The notes under the pieces: generated by a model
What the model saw: only the letters and a program-made list of their open reading frames with translations
The model's database searches: none
What the model was told of the DNA's origin: nothing
Shown: positions 21,512 through 34,489 of the stretch, piece by piece
Numbering within the stretch: position 1 is the first letter of the stretch
How the letters are laid out: each line of letters starts with the position of its first letter
Translations under genes and position numbers: made by a program
Assembly: GCF_002105155.1 (NCBI RefSeq)
Contig: NW_019029021.1
Location: forward strand, 1-64,000
Direction of reading: 5' to 3'
From: Lobosporangium transversale
Lineage: Eukaryota; Mortierellomycota; Mortierellomycetes; Mortierellales; Mortierellaceae
Length of the DNA stretch: 64,000 nucleotides

Positions 21512-24500
21512 TTAAATCGGTGGCAACTCAGGTACTGCTCCATAGACCTGCTTGAACGCATCTCCATACCTGGCCAGCCATGCAACTCTAGCTTGACGAC
21601 GGCGTTCAATCCGTTCTTCCTCTGTCTCCTCATCTTCCTCGTTATCGTCATAGTTGTAGTCGTAGTCGCCTTCGTCATCCTCAAACGCATCATCCTCATC
21701 GCTACTCTCTCCTTCTTTAACCTCGTCCACCTTCCGACTGGTACTGTTACTGTGGTTATTGTAACTGTTGCTTCGAGACGGGCTCTGTACTTTAATTTGG
21801 AAGCCCAAGTTTTGTTTTTCGAGTGGAGACAAACGGCTCGGATGATTGTCAAAAGGGTGATACGGACTAGCAGGGTTGGAGCTCCTGGCGTGAGACCCCT
21901 TAGTAGTAGTAATAGTAGTGTTAGGATTAACAATGCTCGTAGCAATGGTTGTGGAAGTAGGCGCCGAAGCAACATTATCTGAGGCTGCCAATCTTGGATT
22001 CAACGTAGAGCCTCGGCTTGGACTACACGCCAACGGCATTGCTGGAGCTAATGGAGGGGAGAATGAGAGCGGCGGATAATTTGGCATGTAGCCATGTCTC
22101 TCCTGAGTAACATTGCTACTATTACTGCTGTGGTTGTTATTAGCCCTACTGATGGCACCAAAGTCAATCCCTGGAAATAAAGCTTGATGTGTTATTGGGG
22201 ATGTTAAAGGAGTGCATCCCTTGGCGAATGTAACCTTTTTCTTGGCCTGAACAGGCCTATGGTTCGGCGGCGTCACATTGAGCGGAATGGCTTCTCGTCG
22301 CTCCCTAAGACATGATTTAAGAGGTCGAGAGGACAATTTGGGATGGTGTAATTCTGCCTGCTGTAAAGACCGTCTAGCGTATTGGGGCTGGGTGTTGCTT
22401 TTACTACTAATACGGTTCCCATTCCCATTGCCACTGCTACTGCTGCTGCTCTCTTCAACAGAAGTATGACCAACTGAAGAGAACAAGCTCATTGCTGGGA
22501 GCATTGATGTAACAAGTGCAAATGTTGCAGACTGTTGCTGAGGTGAAATTTTTATACTTGTTAGTGCTCCATTAGTGTTTCGAGGGTGTGGGAGAGGCGA
22601 GGGTAAATCTTTTGAAGACTTGGCTATCAGATCATTATACGCCCTGCTACCCCCGTCCCTTGATTCACTAAAACCGCTCCACCGTTGTTGAGCCGGATAT
22701 AGATGAGATAAATCTCTATCCGAATAGTTCTTTTGATTGGACATAATGGTAAGAGTAAAGTCATCGCCAGCTTCTTCTGCGGCCGCCTTTGGGGCAACTT
22801 TGGCTTCCTTGGTTCCAGTTCTAACAGCAGGGACACTTGCTGGCATTATCAGTGCTAAGTCACCTATCTTCTTCTTAGATGCTACTGTATTTGCCTCCAA
22901 AACAGGACCTGGCTCCTTCTGTAAAAGTCCAGCAGCTAGACTTGAAGCGTTTGACTGATGAACAACAGCCCCTGCTACTTTGACACTCGGTTGAATGCTA
23001 ACGGGCCCTTCCACGGCCCTATGTGCAATACTCACTATTGCTGTTGATACTGCTGATCGATCCTTGTTGTTTAGAGTGGAATCAGTTTGGTCAATTGCGG
23101 TCGACGTTGTCTTTAATGTATCCGTGAATGAAATGTCCTTGGTTTCTCTAAAAGCGTAGTCAAGGCTTGCTTGTTGTTGTTGAACTTTAAAATAAGTAGC
23201 TTCAGGTGGAGGAGAGTGTCTCACAGAGCTTATCCTTGATGGTGGTAGGCCAACGCTCTGCTTTGTATCTGCTGTATTCATAATGAATCTAGCCACTTTG
23301 GAGCTACTGCTTTCTACAGTCCTACCAGTGATGGCTCTGTTTACTGGTTCAAGGCTGGCCTCAGCAATATCCACTTTATCCTCGCCCTTGACTGCAAGAG
23401 GCGATGAAGGAGGAGATGATGACGTTGGTAATAATAGCGCTTTAGCGGCCGACGAATTTATGGCAGGGTCTCTTTCCGATACATAACTCTCACTCCACTT
23501 GGTCAGGGTAGGTACAGGTGGTAATACGGCCTGAACAGAATTGGTGGCACAGAAAATGGCGCCTGAAATGGTCGAGATACGATTGTGATTATACTTCGAT
23601 ACAATCTCAATGGGGACTTCTAGGAATGCACCCATGCGACCCTTGAAAAAGAATTTGATTACAAACATGTACTCGACTTTGAATAGTTCACGGTCTAAAA
23701 TCGTCAGCGCATTTTCCTATCAAATCAACATATGGACCATTAGTAAAAGAGCAAAATAAAAAAAAAAAGAAAAAAGATGACAATTTTTTTTTTTTTTTTT
23801 CATTGATATTGCTATTAACGCTTACAGGGATATGCATGGCTATATGGTACATGGACAATGATTTCGCGGTCCTAAAGTCTTCATGGTCTTCATAGTAACC
23901 CTTTAAATGATTGCCGTTGGCATGGCTCTCCTCCGACTGCGCAGACACATAGTCCTTTGCAATCTTGGTCACATATGTTCCAACAAGCTTTTTTCTTGGC
24001 TTCGTCTCAGCTTTTGCAAACTGTTTCCTCTCAGGGCTCTGTCTATCGCTCGAGGAGACAGCTGTTGTTGATAGTGACGGAGCTACTGCCCTAGCGAAAG
24101 CATCATCATTGTTCAATAATGAAAACACGTGGATGGTTTCCACAAGCGACACTTTGATATCCACCACCTGCATGAAATCGGATTTCACAATAAACATATC
24201 CAGTGCAACCTTATCACCAGCTGGAGCCACCGATTTGTCAACATGGGCTCCGAAACCGACTTCATCAAGGCTGGTTGCGGGGTCTTTGTGCCTTGAACCG
24301 TATCGACTATCCCGTATGGATAAGCTCGGCCGCGTTTGCTTCTGTTGCCGAGGATAGAGGTCTTCTGCTGAGAAAATTTCACTACTCTCTGCAAAATTGG
24401 CCTTCTGCGCCGCGAGTGTCATGAGAGCATTATAACTACCATCCTCTGTGCATGGCTGGGGTGGCAAGTCATTGGTAATGGAATAGGGTCCTATCACTTC

Positions 24501-27047
24501 TTGTTGAGAGCGGCTCATTACCAAAGGGCCTAGACCCCAAAGGCTATATGGCTTTATTACAGCGGTTCCCAAAACCGAATTTGCCTTAGGGACCACAAAC
24601 CGCACCCCAGAAGGCGCTCGTCCATTGCTCACCATCGAATCTGTTGTGGGGCATGGTAAGGGTCGAATCGGGTTGCGAGCAGTACCGCTGTTGCTGCTGT
24701 TGCTGCTGTTGCTGCTGTTGCTGCTGCTAGTGTTATTACCGTCATCGCCAGATTGGGATGAAGAAGAATCGGTATTTTCGCCTAGTGGAGAAACGATTTC
24801 GGTAGCAGCACGGATCCGAACGAGCTCAAAGAGCGAAACCGGAAGAGAGTGCCGTAATATAAACGACTCTGTACCTAAGCGGATGTACACGTTTCTAGGG
24901 AAGGGGGGGAGGAGGAAAATAAAAAAAGAATGACAAGGTTAAAATTGCAAGTAGCGTTCAATAAAAAAAAGAAAGCGACTTAAAGATCATACCATGGATT
25001 AGTACAAAATAGAGAGTAAACTCACGCGGTTAACCGATAATTGATAGAAGCATGTGTGCTCTTGAACGTCCCAGTCACTTTCTCTGGGACACGTATTTGA
25101 ATGGAGATGCCCTGACACGTGCCTGGAACAATGTATCCAGGCTGAAATGAGTCGGGAACCACTGGTATGGATAATGAAGGGCTAGAGGCATCGGACGAAC
25201 CAGCGATAACGGGGGGCAGGGAAGCGTCAGTGAAAGGTTTCCCTTGTCGGGGGGTTGGAAATAGAAGTCGGGATGGTACTGTTGTTGGAGTCAAAGTCAA
25301 ATGTGTAGATGATGCTCTGGCATTAGATGATTCCTGTATCCATCTGAGGTCTTTGATTGAGAGCTTTTGAGTTTCGTGTAGAAAACAGTAATGGTCTACC
25401 CGTGCCCGTGAGAGTAGTCCTGCGCCAGTTACGACTTCTAGAGTGACAGATTAATATGGTAGTTAAATCTTTTTCTGTCAGACGCAAAGCAAAGTGAAAT
25501 AGGGATATCAAAAAACTTCTTCTCTTCCCTTCTACTTCTACATCCGTCCAAACATTACCTTCATTCCCAGTAAGCTCGATCTCAATACCTTCAACGCACA
25601 CCATCCATTCATGTTGTATGTTGTGTTTCCGATAGACAGAGCTCTCCTTTTCCTTGTTACTGCTAGAATTGTTGATATTCGTTTTTTTGTTGCTGATTTT
25701 CTCCTTTATCTTGCCTTTCCTCTCACTTTTAGCTATAGCGGCTTTCATTTCGGGTCTTTTCAAATCTATGGCACTGATAACTAACATGCCTTCCAACATC
25801 TCCCCTCCAGGCTTAATGGGCTCTGGAACTGTCCAGTCCAATTTGACATTAGGATGTTTATGCAGTAGGTTGCAGATGTGCGATCGTTGGGAGCCACAAC
25901 TATTTTCATCGCCATTTTCATTTCCATGTTTGCCGAAATACTCATGGCCTTGACAATGATGTTGGTTCTGTACAAGGGTAGCATTTTTCGATCCTGAGTT
26001 AAGCCCTGAGTTCCCACCAGTCCATTCCTGTTCCCCCCACTCTTTCCCTTCTGCTTGCTGAGATTGGTCTTTAACAGTGGTGGAAGGGATGAAATTAAAC
26101 GAAAGCGGTGTTGATTCTGTTGACGCTGCAAGGTCAGACCGCGCAGAGGATAGAGCGAACCCAGAACCAGAATCGAAATCGAGTTCATTTCTTCCACAGC
26201 TTCGCCTCTGCCTGCGGTTGCCGTTACCGCTACTGTTGTCATTGCCATTGCTATTACTAATATTGTTACCGTTGTTGCTTTTGTTATCGTTACTATCGTC
26301 GCATAGCCTCGCCCCACGGAAGAGAGAGCCAAGGCACGTGGTTGGCTCCGATAATGTAACTGTTGCTGCTGGTATATGGGCTTTATCACTACTGCGACTG
26401 CATTTTGAAGCCAGATCTGACAAATACTTCAACGAGCCTCTGTTCATTCTTCTGAAGATTCCATTATGCACATCACTCTTATCAGTTGAGCCTGCAATCG
26501 TAACGGTTTTATGATGAGCAAGATGACGAAAGTGCTTTTGATGCAGCTCACATTCATTGTGCTGAAGGTGCCCTTTGGCGTTAGTATCCGCACAAGGGTA
26601 GTCATTTCCTTTACATTGAGAGTGTTGACGTCCCGTTCCCGATAGGGGATCATTTCCTACTTTGGAGCATGAGAGATAACTGCCCCTTTTCTGGATATCC
26701 TTTGAAGAGCTGTTGTGGTCGGCATCGCGCCTATGGAGATAATGATGCTGAGAAGTGAAGGAAGAAGGGGAAGGAAGATGAGGAGGATGAACCTGGATAT
26801 CTTTTGAAGGCGAAGACTGATGGTGGGAAGAAAACTCTGTTTGCGCACAGACGTTATCGGAGTGTGAATGAATTGATGTGACAGTCTCCAACGCGTCCGT
26901 GGCCATCCTGACTGTGGCCAGAATATCTTGCGGATCATCGTGGTAATGGTTTGAAGATGCAGTGCCAAGCGCTCCATTAGATATTTCCTTAGTAGCGGCA
27001 GGCGCTGTACTTGCTGGTTGCTTGTTGGTATCAAGGGAAACGTTCAT
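21512..27047 (-). CDS. Very large arrestin-domain protein
   Basis: Four exons (27047-25559, 25437-25026, 24894-23826, 23716-21512) splice in frame to 1724 residues. The arrestin fold is dispersed. The N-terminal arrestin domain starts near residue 396 (VKLDWTVPEPIKPGGEMLEG), continues through EEVVTGAGLLSRARVDHYCF to IPGTCQGISIQIRVPEKVTG... as VPGTCQGISIQ and SINYRLTANVYIRLG. The C-terminal half includes KVALDMFIVKSDFMQVVDIK near 855 and FKVEYMFVIKFFFKGRMGAF near 1003-1022, ending EVPIEIV. Long Ser/Asn/Gln-rich disordered segments fill the first ~390 residues, the loop at 660-840 and the last ~690 residues. Fungal arrestin-related proteins are usually adaptors that bring Rsp5-type ubiquitin ligases to membrane proteins. 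I found no clear PPxY motif, so that role is uncertain. Exon 3 has a CAG/CTG-type repeat coding Ser/Asn. Confidence 0.86.
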
Positions 27048-28931
27048 TATTATTGAGTGATAGCTGTGATGTGATGAGTAGAATGAATGGAATGAAGAGA
27101 AAAAAAAAAAGAAAAGCCGAGGGTATAACTGGGGTATATTATCTTACACGATACTGAGCAATGGAGAAAAGAATAATACCAAGCAGTCAAAGCATAAAAA
27201 AAATACTAAAAAATAATAAATGAAAATTCTTTGAGGTCAGTATATTCGTTTTTTTAGGATAAAGCTAGTGTGCAGTGGAAAGGTTGACTTTGTAGATCGT
27301 GCAACAGATGATTCTTCTTACCATGGAATACTCCTTTTCGTCCTACTTACTTTTTGTCCTACTCACTTCACTTTTTGTCACACGAAAGTATTCAAAAGGG
27401 AAATAGAAGTATGTGCATGTGATTCGGATGCAAAGTTGGTCGTACATATACACCTTCTTTATTATTTTAGTGCTGAAGGTACTGTTGCTGGTAACACAGG
27501 TCAATTGTAGATGTACCTCTTGAGTAGGAAGTGAAGAAATATCGTTTTTTTTTTTTTTAAAAGTAGAGAGATAGCATATCAATCGAATCCAAGGGCAAAA
27601 GGGCGTAGCAAGAATAGCACTAAACGAGACGCTGCAGAACAATGCAAGAGGATCACGAGTGTGCGAGTGAGAAAGAGAGCCATAAGAAAAAATGAAAAGA
27701 ACAAGAAGGAAAAAAGGCTAAAAGGTCAATCAAAGAAATGTTTACAAAGAAAACGATAGTAGCAACAGTAATAAAAAATAAGTAACGACTGATAATAATA
27801 ATACAGAGGACCATTATTTTCATTTATACCATGCAGCTTTTTTGTTTGTTTGTAGGATTCTAGTTTCCCTGTTCTTCACCAACTGCAACTGCCCCTTTCC
27901 CTCGTTTATTTTGTTGTGTCATATCATGTGTTCATGCACGCACTAATTGACAACAATAAAAACCTTTTTTAATTTTTTTTTTTTTTTTTTTTTTTTTTTG
28001 GATTGCGGCGTATCGCTTCAAGTCAAAGCAAGAAAGCTGGAAAACAGTCAAGATAAGTAAGAGTGAAAGCAGAGAAAAAAAAAAATCAGTCAGTCCGCTA
28101 AATATGAAGTCGAAGTCTTGACGGATTTTTTATTGGGTCTCATTAAAATCTGAAGCAGTGCAGTTCACCAGCCATCACGTGAGGGCAGTTTTTTCAAATC
28201 ATGTCAATGAACGTTTATATCGATAAAATGATCTGCAAAAAAGAGCGTAAATTATCAACTTTAAAGGCTTTAAGAAATAGAGTATATACATGTAAAAGTA
28301 CAAAACTCAAATGCTCCACCTTCGGAATTGGAAAATTGGGGTGTGATTATAATTTTGGTTATAGATCTGCCCATTCTAGGCTAGGCTAGGCTAGGCTCTA
28401 GGCTTAAGGACGTTTTTTAAAATTGAACGTTGTAAAAAAAGTCTCTTCATTTTTTTTTTATTTAAATGGGTAGAATGAACCATAATCACTATCCATTTTC
28501 TCTGATTTCCTTCTTCATTTCTCCCTCTTCCCAGTAAGAACACTCGTAGACTCGTGAAATTACAACGTTGATTCACTACCCAAACCTTATGATCTGAGGT
28601 CTAGCTACATTTAAGGGTGTGAACAAAAGTTTTGCCTCGCTTCCTTTTATTGCATGAATGAATATGCAATCTGAATACAAACAAATAAACATTAACGCAC
28701 AAAAATTCCAGAACCGAAGAAATACTGAGCAAGTATGGACGGATATATTGCTTTCTATTTTATTTGGTGAGACTACTAATACAAATTGCTTTTCTTATGA
28801 TTGGTACAGACAGTTATAATTTAGATATGTTGATTCAAAACTTGTAGATTGCTGGATCTTATGCATCATGGGTGGATTACGGAGCCGGGATAGAAAAAAG
28901 TCGCGGATTTTGTGTAAGGGATCCTGTAAAT

Positions 28932-28968
<37 letters not shown>

Positions 28969-29036
28969 GTATTCTTCTTGCCGCTTGGCCGAATTGTCCA
29001 CAATGCTTGAACCAAAGAAAAAAAAAAAAGTGATGG
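27048..29036. other. Intergenic with long T tracts
   Basis: No gene is supported. It includes the presumed promoter of the arrestin gene, a T tract of about 32 at 27969-28000, and a 34-base T tract at 28934-28967. Confidence 0.4.
28376..28395. repeat. (CTAGG)4 tandem repeat
   Basis: Four perfect CTAGG units followed by CTCTAGG. Confidence 0.9.
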
Positions 29037-29330
29037 CTATACTGCGGTAGGGCGACTTCCACTGGCCTGACCCCCATTATTGTTCTCGTTCTTATCCCCG
29101 CTCTGGCCTTGCCCTTGACGTTTATTAGCTGGACTTTTGTCTTTGGCTGATTGGACCTTAGTTTGATTTCCTTCGTTTTCATTTGAGAAATGAAAGTAGC
29201 TTTGGCCTGGGACAGCCATTTCTTCTTCTACAGACTCTTGTAGGAGCATTTCGCTGGAGTCATTGTTAATTACTTGGGGGTTGGCAGAGTTGCGCATGTC
29301 CGTTGTTGAGCGTTTACTGGCGAGATTCAT
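29037..29330 (-). CDS. Hypothetical small disordered protein
   Basis: A 97-residue open frame from ATG 29330. It is hydrophilic, rich in Asn, Gln, Ser, Lys and Glu, with the tail QGQGQSGDKNENNNGGQ, and has no domain, signal peptide or membrane helix. Support for a real gene is the pyrimidine-rich, A/T-containing leader just upstream (about 29331-29480), which looks like leaders of clear genes in this window. I do not recognise it. Composition alone could arise by chance. Confidence 0.4.
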   Translation of the reverse strand: MNLASKRSTTDMRNSANPQVINNDSSEMLLQESVEEEMAVPGQSYFHFSNENEGNQTKVQSAKDKSPANKRQGQGQSGDKNENNNGGQASGSRPTAV

Positions 29331-29941
29331 GGTTTTTAAATGGGTGGAGAGATGGTTTCTTTTTCAGAAAGAGTTGCGGAGAGCTTGTAAAAGGTGAGAA
29401 GACAAGAGTGAAAAAGAGTTGATAAATATAAAGAGTTTAGATGTATAAAAGGATGAGAGTAAGGAAAGGAGACCTTTTTATGAATTAGGTATAAGAGAGA
29501 GTGCTTGTTGCTTTCGTGAATAATATCGCAGGAAGTAAAGAGAGAGAGAGAGTAGATGAAGGGTGCGAGCGAATGTTTTATCGTGGAAATGGACTTTCGG
29601 ACTATTGGGATACGCCACAAGAGCCGTTGCGTTTAACAGCGGGAATCCAGGCACATATAAAAATAAATATACGATACATGCTATATACAAAAACAAAGAG
29701 ATTATGGTCCTCCTTCTTACACGGGTCCCGCGTCAGCTTTCCCGTACGTCATTCTGCTCTACCGTTGCTATTTTTTATTATTCTTTAGTGGCTCTTTTGT
29801 TCTTTTTTTATTCCTACGCTCAACACTTTGGAACGATAGAAGGAGAAAAAAGAAAAAAAAGAAAAGAGGAAAAGAAAAAGGAAAAAAAGGATGTAAAGAA
29901 AAGAGAATAGGAAAGAGCTACGTTAAGCTGGATAAGGGCGA

Positions 29942-29978
<37 letters not shown>

Positions 29979-30175
29979 ATTATTGGAGTAATAAATCCCG
30001 AAACTACAGAGAGGGCATCGCCCCCTTTGCTCATAAATAAGGAAACGCGTCTGAGCGCATGCAATAATAGAAGAGCATGGAAAACTGCCTTTTTTTTTAT
30101 TTTTTATTTTTTATTCTTATATGGACCAATAGCATAAAAGCATATACTGACAGTGATACCAATATCCAGTCCATT
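29331..30175. other. Intergenic with a 30-base A tract
   Basis: No gene is supported. An A tract lies at 29945-29974, and purine-rich sequence around 29840-29910 produces a misleading Lys-rich open frame. Confidence 0.4.
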
Positions 30176-30697
30176 CTAGTGATGTATGCCCGTTAAATGA
30201 AGAACTATAAAAGTAATACAAAGGATGCTTAAGGCGACCAACGACATATTCTTGCTCAACGGAGATCCTTCATAAGAGAAGCACATTGTGAAGACCACTG
30301 TGAGGTCAAAACTAGCGAGCGATAGTAGCAATTGCTCTGGTAGCAAAGTAGGCGGCTGCTCTGTCTCTTTTGGTTGAGGGATTGGAATATTACTATTGCA
30401 CTCGTTGTTCTCGTACTTGTGAAGGACATGTGCCGGCAGTGGTATCATTATAGTGCTCTCCTGGCTTTTAGTCCAATGATTGGAGGCGTTAGGATAATCT
30501 TTCAAAGGTTGTAGAGGGAGGGAGAGCACAAAAGCAGGGCTAAGGACAGAGATATTGTCGATAGGCATGATGACACTGCACAGGGGAGGTGCACTTGTGG
30601 GATCCACAGGCCTTGATGACTGTAAAAGATCATGATTGGTGGCTGCTACAATAGTTTCTCGAAATGGACTTGATGAATCAAATCTGAATGTCTGCAT
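30176..30697 (-). CDS. Hypothetical protein with C-terminal hydrophobic helices
   Basis: A 173-residue single-exon open frame from ATG 30697. The N-terminal two thirds are proline- and serine-rich. Two hydrophobic stretches follow: LLLSLASFDLTVVFTMCF near 127-144 and MSLVALSILCITFIVLHLTG near 151-170, the second almost at the end as in a tail-anchored protein. I recognise no family. Length and composition favour a gene only modestly. Confidence 0.35.
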   Translation of the reverse strand: MQTFRFDSSSPFRETIVAATNHDLLQSSRPVDPTSAPPLCSVIMPIDNISVLSPAFVLSLPLQPLKDYPNASNHWTKSQESTIMIPLPAHVLHKYENNECNSNIPIPQPKETEQPPTLLPEQLLLSLASFDLTVVFTMCFSYEGSPLSKNMSLVALSILCITFIVLHLTGIHH

Positions 30698-31618
30698 CTT
30701 TTTGCCTTGTCCAGATGATGCTACGATTATGGTATGGTCAAGTGATTGCTTATTTAGACAGCGCCCGGCCCTTGCTAAAAGTCTAAGGGAAGAATTGAAT
30801 ATTTATGAAAAGTCGATAGTAATGAGGAATGGATGAGGAAGGATACAGTGGTCATTACGCAAGCTGAGTAGCGTCTCTAAATACATGGATGCAGTATGGT
30901 CGTTCCTAAGATATATCGAGACTATTATTGGAGTATTATCATGACACAGTAGCAGTTAGACTCGATAGAAGGAGTTTTGGAGAATTGGAGTTGGGTGAAT
31001 TCCACATTTTCCACACGGTAATTCGGACGTACAGTTGGCGAAGTGGCTGTGAGTCACGAGCAAAGCGCTTATTTAAGATTATATTGATTATATTGATTGA
31101 TTTAGACAGTCCCACATCACACAGAAAACGTTCTGCTTCATTGTTTGATTTACATGCATGATAGACAAAAATAAATATCATCGAGACATGAAACTTGAAA
31201 CTTACACATTCGATCCGTTTACATTCTACAAAAATAAAACTCAGACACAATAATGGTGCGTTGTGAATGCCGCCCATCTCGCCAGTCAGCAATAAGACTA
31301 CAATGTCGCAATTTCATTCACTCATCCTCGCAGTTGGCAGTAGTTGTCAGGCATCATTAGGTTAATGAGTTGACATTTAAAGTCTCTTTATTTTTTATTT
31401 AGTTTATAACTTGACTTAAATTTGTGGTGTATTGATCCAATGCTTCAGGTATAAAAAAAAACTTTTTTTTTTTTTTTCTTTTTTCTTTTTTTTTTCTTTT
31501 TCTATTTTTCTATTTTTTTTCTTTAAATAAATACGTCTTGGGCAGTCAAGTCTCTAAGACCGTTCTTCAAAATTATTGCACGACAAACATGTTGGTCGGA
31601 TCCTTTTGATCTGTCGAC
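30698..31618. other. Intergenic, no gene seen
   Basis: T-rich sequence is prominent at 31463-31525. No coding region is supported. Confidence 0.4.
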
Positions 31619-32027
31619 TTAAGCAGGAGTCTGATCCACCCAAGCATTGTTATTGCTGCTATCAGAACTGTCACTGCTATTAGAACTGTTGCTACTGTCA
31701 GCGGTCGTGCTGTCAACTGAACTGGCGATAGTGGTCAAAGGTGAAAAGATGGAAGATGGAGTGATATAAGGATCAGTTTTACGGAACAATATTGATAGTC
31801 ATAGCATAAGTCTGCGTATCTACATTGGATATCTTGTCAGCATAGGATTTACCGTCGGGAGGCTGATTCAAGGCGTGATCAGGAACCTGATCGACTTCTG
31901 CTTCGAGAATATTGCCGTCGAGGTTACGGTCCTCAGCAACACCAATGATATCTGGGGGAAGCAACTGTTCGTTTGAAGTTTGTGGGGAGACAATCCTACG
32001 CATGAATTTTTTGGTACTATTCATCAT
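31619..32027 (-). CDS. Hypothetical small serine/asparagine-rich protein
   Basis: Two exons, 32027-31783 and 31721-31619, separated by a 61-base intron (GTAAAA...CAG), give 115 residues. Exon 2 restores an in-frame Ser/Asn/Asp-rich tail (STTADSSNSSNSSDSSDSS) that ends in TAA. The open frame runs upstream of 32027 but without another ATG, and a TATAAATA box lies at 32173-32166, which supports the start. No domain, signal peptide or helix is seen, and I do not recognise the family. Confidence 0.5.
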
Positions 32028-32165
32028 GTTGATTGGCTTGCTGTGGAATGAAGGAGTGGTTGCTATAATGGAGTGATGATGAGATATTGGCCCTGGATTG
32101 ATAATAGGAGGAATGATGTCGGGACGGAGGGCCAAGGAGGCAAGTAGGTGGGGTGAGTGAGGAGC

Positions 32166-32173
32166 TATTTATA
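32166..32173 (-). promoter_or_regulatory. TATA box of the small Ser/Asn-rich protein gene
   Basis: TATAAATA on the minus strand about 140 bases before the chosen ATG at 32027. A 28-base A tract lies immediately upstream of it (about 32190-32217). Confidence 0.45.
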
Positions 32174-33240
32174 CTGATGATCAGAATGAAAAAAAAAAAA
32201 AAAAAAAAAAAAAAAAGGTAAAGTTGGAGAGCCACAGGGGAAGGCAAAGCACGGTCATTGCTCATGGACATGTGGAATGAAGTTGCTGTGAACAGTGCTC
32301 AGTTGTTTAATTTTATTACTCTGCAATCCTTTACTCTCGCTCTCGGCAGGAATTTTACCGTTTACCATATTGCTACCTGGACTAAAAGAAAGAAATAAAA
32401 GTTGGAGTTGGATCCCTCTATCATTCTATTATATGGGATGGTCCCCTTTCTCTTTTGATCTTGTAGTTGTGATGGTTTGAGTGGCAGTGACAAGTAAATA
32501 TAGCAATTGTGCAGTTGTTTCAAATGAAGCATTTAAGCATAATGTCTGACCTCATGTCATACGCGTACGAACTCAAATTGCTCTAGTATAAAAAAACTAA
32601 GAATGAAACACTCTATACCATAAATAGTCGAGCAATTGAGATCGTTCAAGACAACGACACTCCCTCCTCTTTCCAATACAAAAGTTACTGTCCACTTCCT
32701 CCCTCCCACCACTTCCTTTTTTTTTTTTTTTTTTTTTTTTTTTTCCTGGATATAGAGAGAGAATAGTTCAAATACCGAGGGGGCAAAGGCAGCTAGTTAA
32801 ATGAAATTGCTCTTGGGAAATGATGCACTTACAAATGCATACTGTATACAATGTTTGTTAATCAAATCAAGGAACCATTTCCGAAAAGACCATTCACTTT
32901 TTACTCCCCTTGTTTATTTATTTGTTTTTTATTTCGTTATTATCTTTCTACTACCATTTTAATCATTGCTTTCAGCTCCCTCTAGGGACATAAATAGATT
33001 TACCATGTATGCCTGTGATTAATATCTGACGTGGATACCATACTACTTGAAGTATCGCTACAGGCTCTTCTCTTTCCCATCGAATCCAACATGACACCCT
33101 CAACAACACCGCTGTGCGCAATTATACAAATGCACGTGTTGCCTTTTTTTTTTTTTTTTTTTTTTCTCCTTCAAAGAGTTGTTCAACTTTCACAAGCAAG
33201 AACGCATCAACGATGTCGCAATTCTTCGTGATCACTATCC

Positions 33241-33316
<76 letters not shown>
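33241..33316. repeat. (ATT)n microsatellite, about 25 units
   Basis: An uninterrupted run of ATT/TTA units. It opens spurious poly-Ile and poly-Leu frames. Confidence 0.97.
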
Positions 33317-33319
<3 letters not shown>

Positions 33320-33761
33320 TTCTTATTCTGTCAACGAGCATATTTTGCAGATCAAGGTTACAAAATCGGAAAATATACTGTTCTTAAACATGCCATTGTA
33401 TATATATATATATATGATATAATTGATGTTACCAATCTGGCAGGCTTTTTTGTTTTATTTTATGTTATTTTATTTTTACTCTTAGTCTTTTCAATGGGCG
33501 AGTAAACATGACCCCTGCGTCCAGGTTATCGCCGTTTGTAAAATAATGTTTGTTCTATCTGTGTTGCACAGTTGATGAATATGTAGACTATTCAATATTG
33601 TGGTTACGATAAAGAGCAAAAAGGAAAAATGCTGACAGACACTAACTACTTTCCTCCTCCCCCACCAATGTTTGTATAAACATCACTTGTGCGTTTTCAC
33701 TCACTCTCCCACACGGGGCTCTTTTTGTTTATTTTTGCTGTAGTAGGCTATTGTGTGCCTT

Positions 33762-33792
<31 letters not shown>

Positions 33793-34409
33793 GCATTAAT
33801 GCAAATATACAGGTTAATGATAAAAATCTTACTTTAAAACTTTAAAATGATTACAATATTAGAGTTCAATTCCCTAAACAATACATATATATTAATACAT
33901 GCAAACCTCTAAATGGATCTGTTGCAAAGTGTGAATGAACTCTTCATGTTTTGTAATGGATCCTTCGTGTCTAATTCAATGAATATATCTTCAATACATT
34001 TGTGTAATTGCGTGGACTAAACAAATGTGCAACAGGCATGTGTTAGTAAACAAAGGACAAGGGGATTTGTTTGTTTCTTTTATTAAAATGTGTGCATTCT
34101 TGACCTTTATTCCCCTTGTTTTGTTGCTGTATTATGGCTCTCTAGCCATGTACGCGTATATCAATCATCCTATTTAGCTCTCTTTCCCCAGCAAATAGAA
34201 TGAAAAGGTGATCGCGCTCTCATCCTGTCTTATTAATTTTCCTTGGGAATGTCAAAAAAACGGCCAATCCCATCAATTACACATTTTATTCAATTGATGT
34301 TTGAATGGCTCATGCATGGTTTACAGCATTATTATTGGCAGACGTTTAAGCCAATGCTAACCTAGTATTTGAGTATTCGGTTTCTTCCTCGGCATACGTG
34401 TTGCTGTGC

Positions 34410-34453
34410 TTTTTCTTTTCTTTTTCTTTTTCTTTTTCTTTTCTTTTCTTTTT

Positions 34454-34489
<36 letters not shown>
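34410..34489. repeat. (CTTTTT)n followed by a 34-base T tract
   Basis: Several CTTTT/CTTTTT units (34410-34453) are followed by T at 34456-34489. Confidence 0.95.

Noticed and set aside
28201-28389. Open frame starting MSMNVYIDKM, similar to the first residues of the uricase at 16519
   Set aside because: Only about seven residues and ~18 bases match; the rest does not align and there is no further uricase motif. Chance or a tiny relic; not annotated.
29563-29910. Open frame ending in a Lys/Glu-rich tail
   Set aside because: Produced by a purine-rich tract (AAGAAAAGG-type); no start context, domain or splice structure.
33114-33505. Poly-Leu and poly-Ile frames that resemble membrane segments
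   Set aside because: They come from the ATT microsatellite and T tracts.
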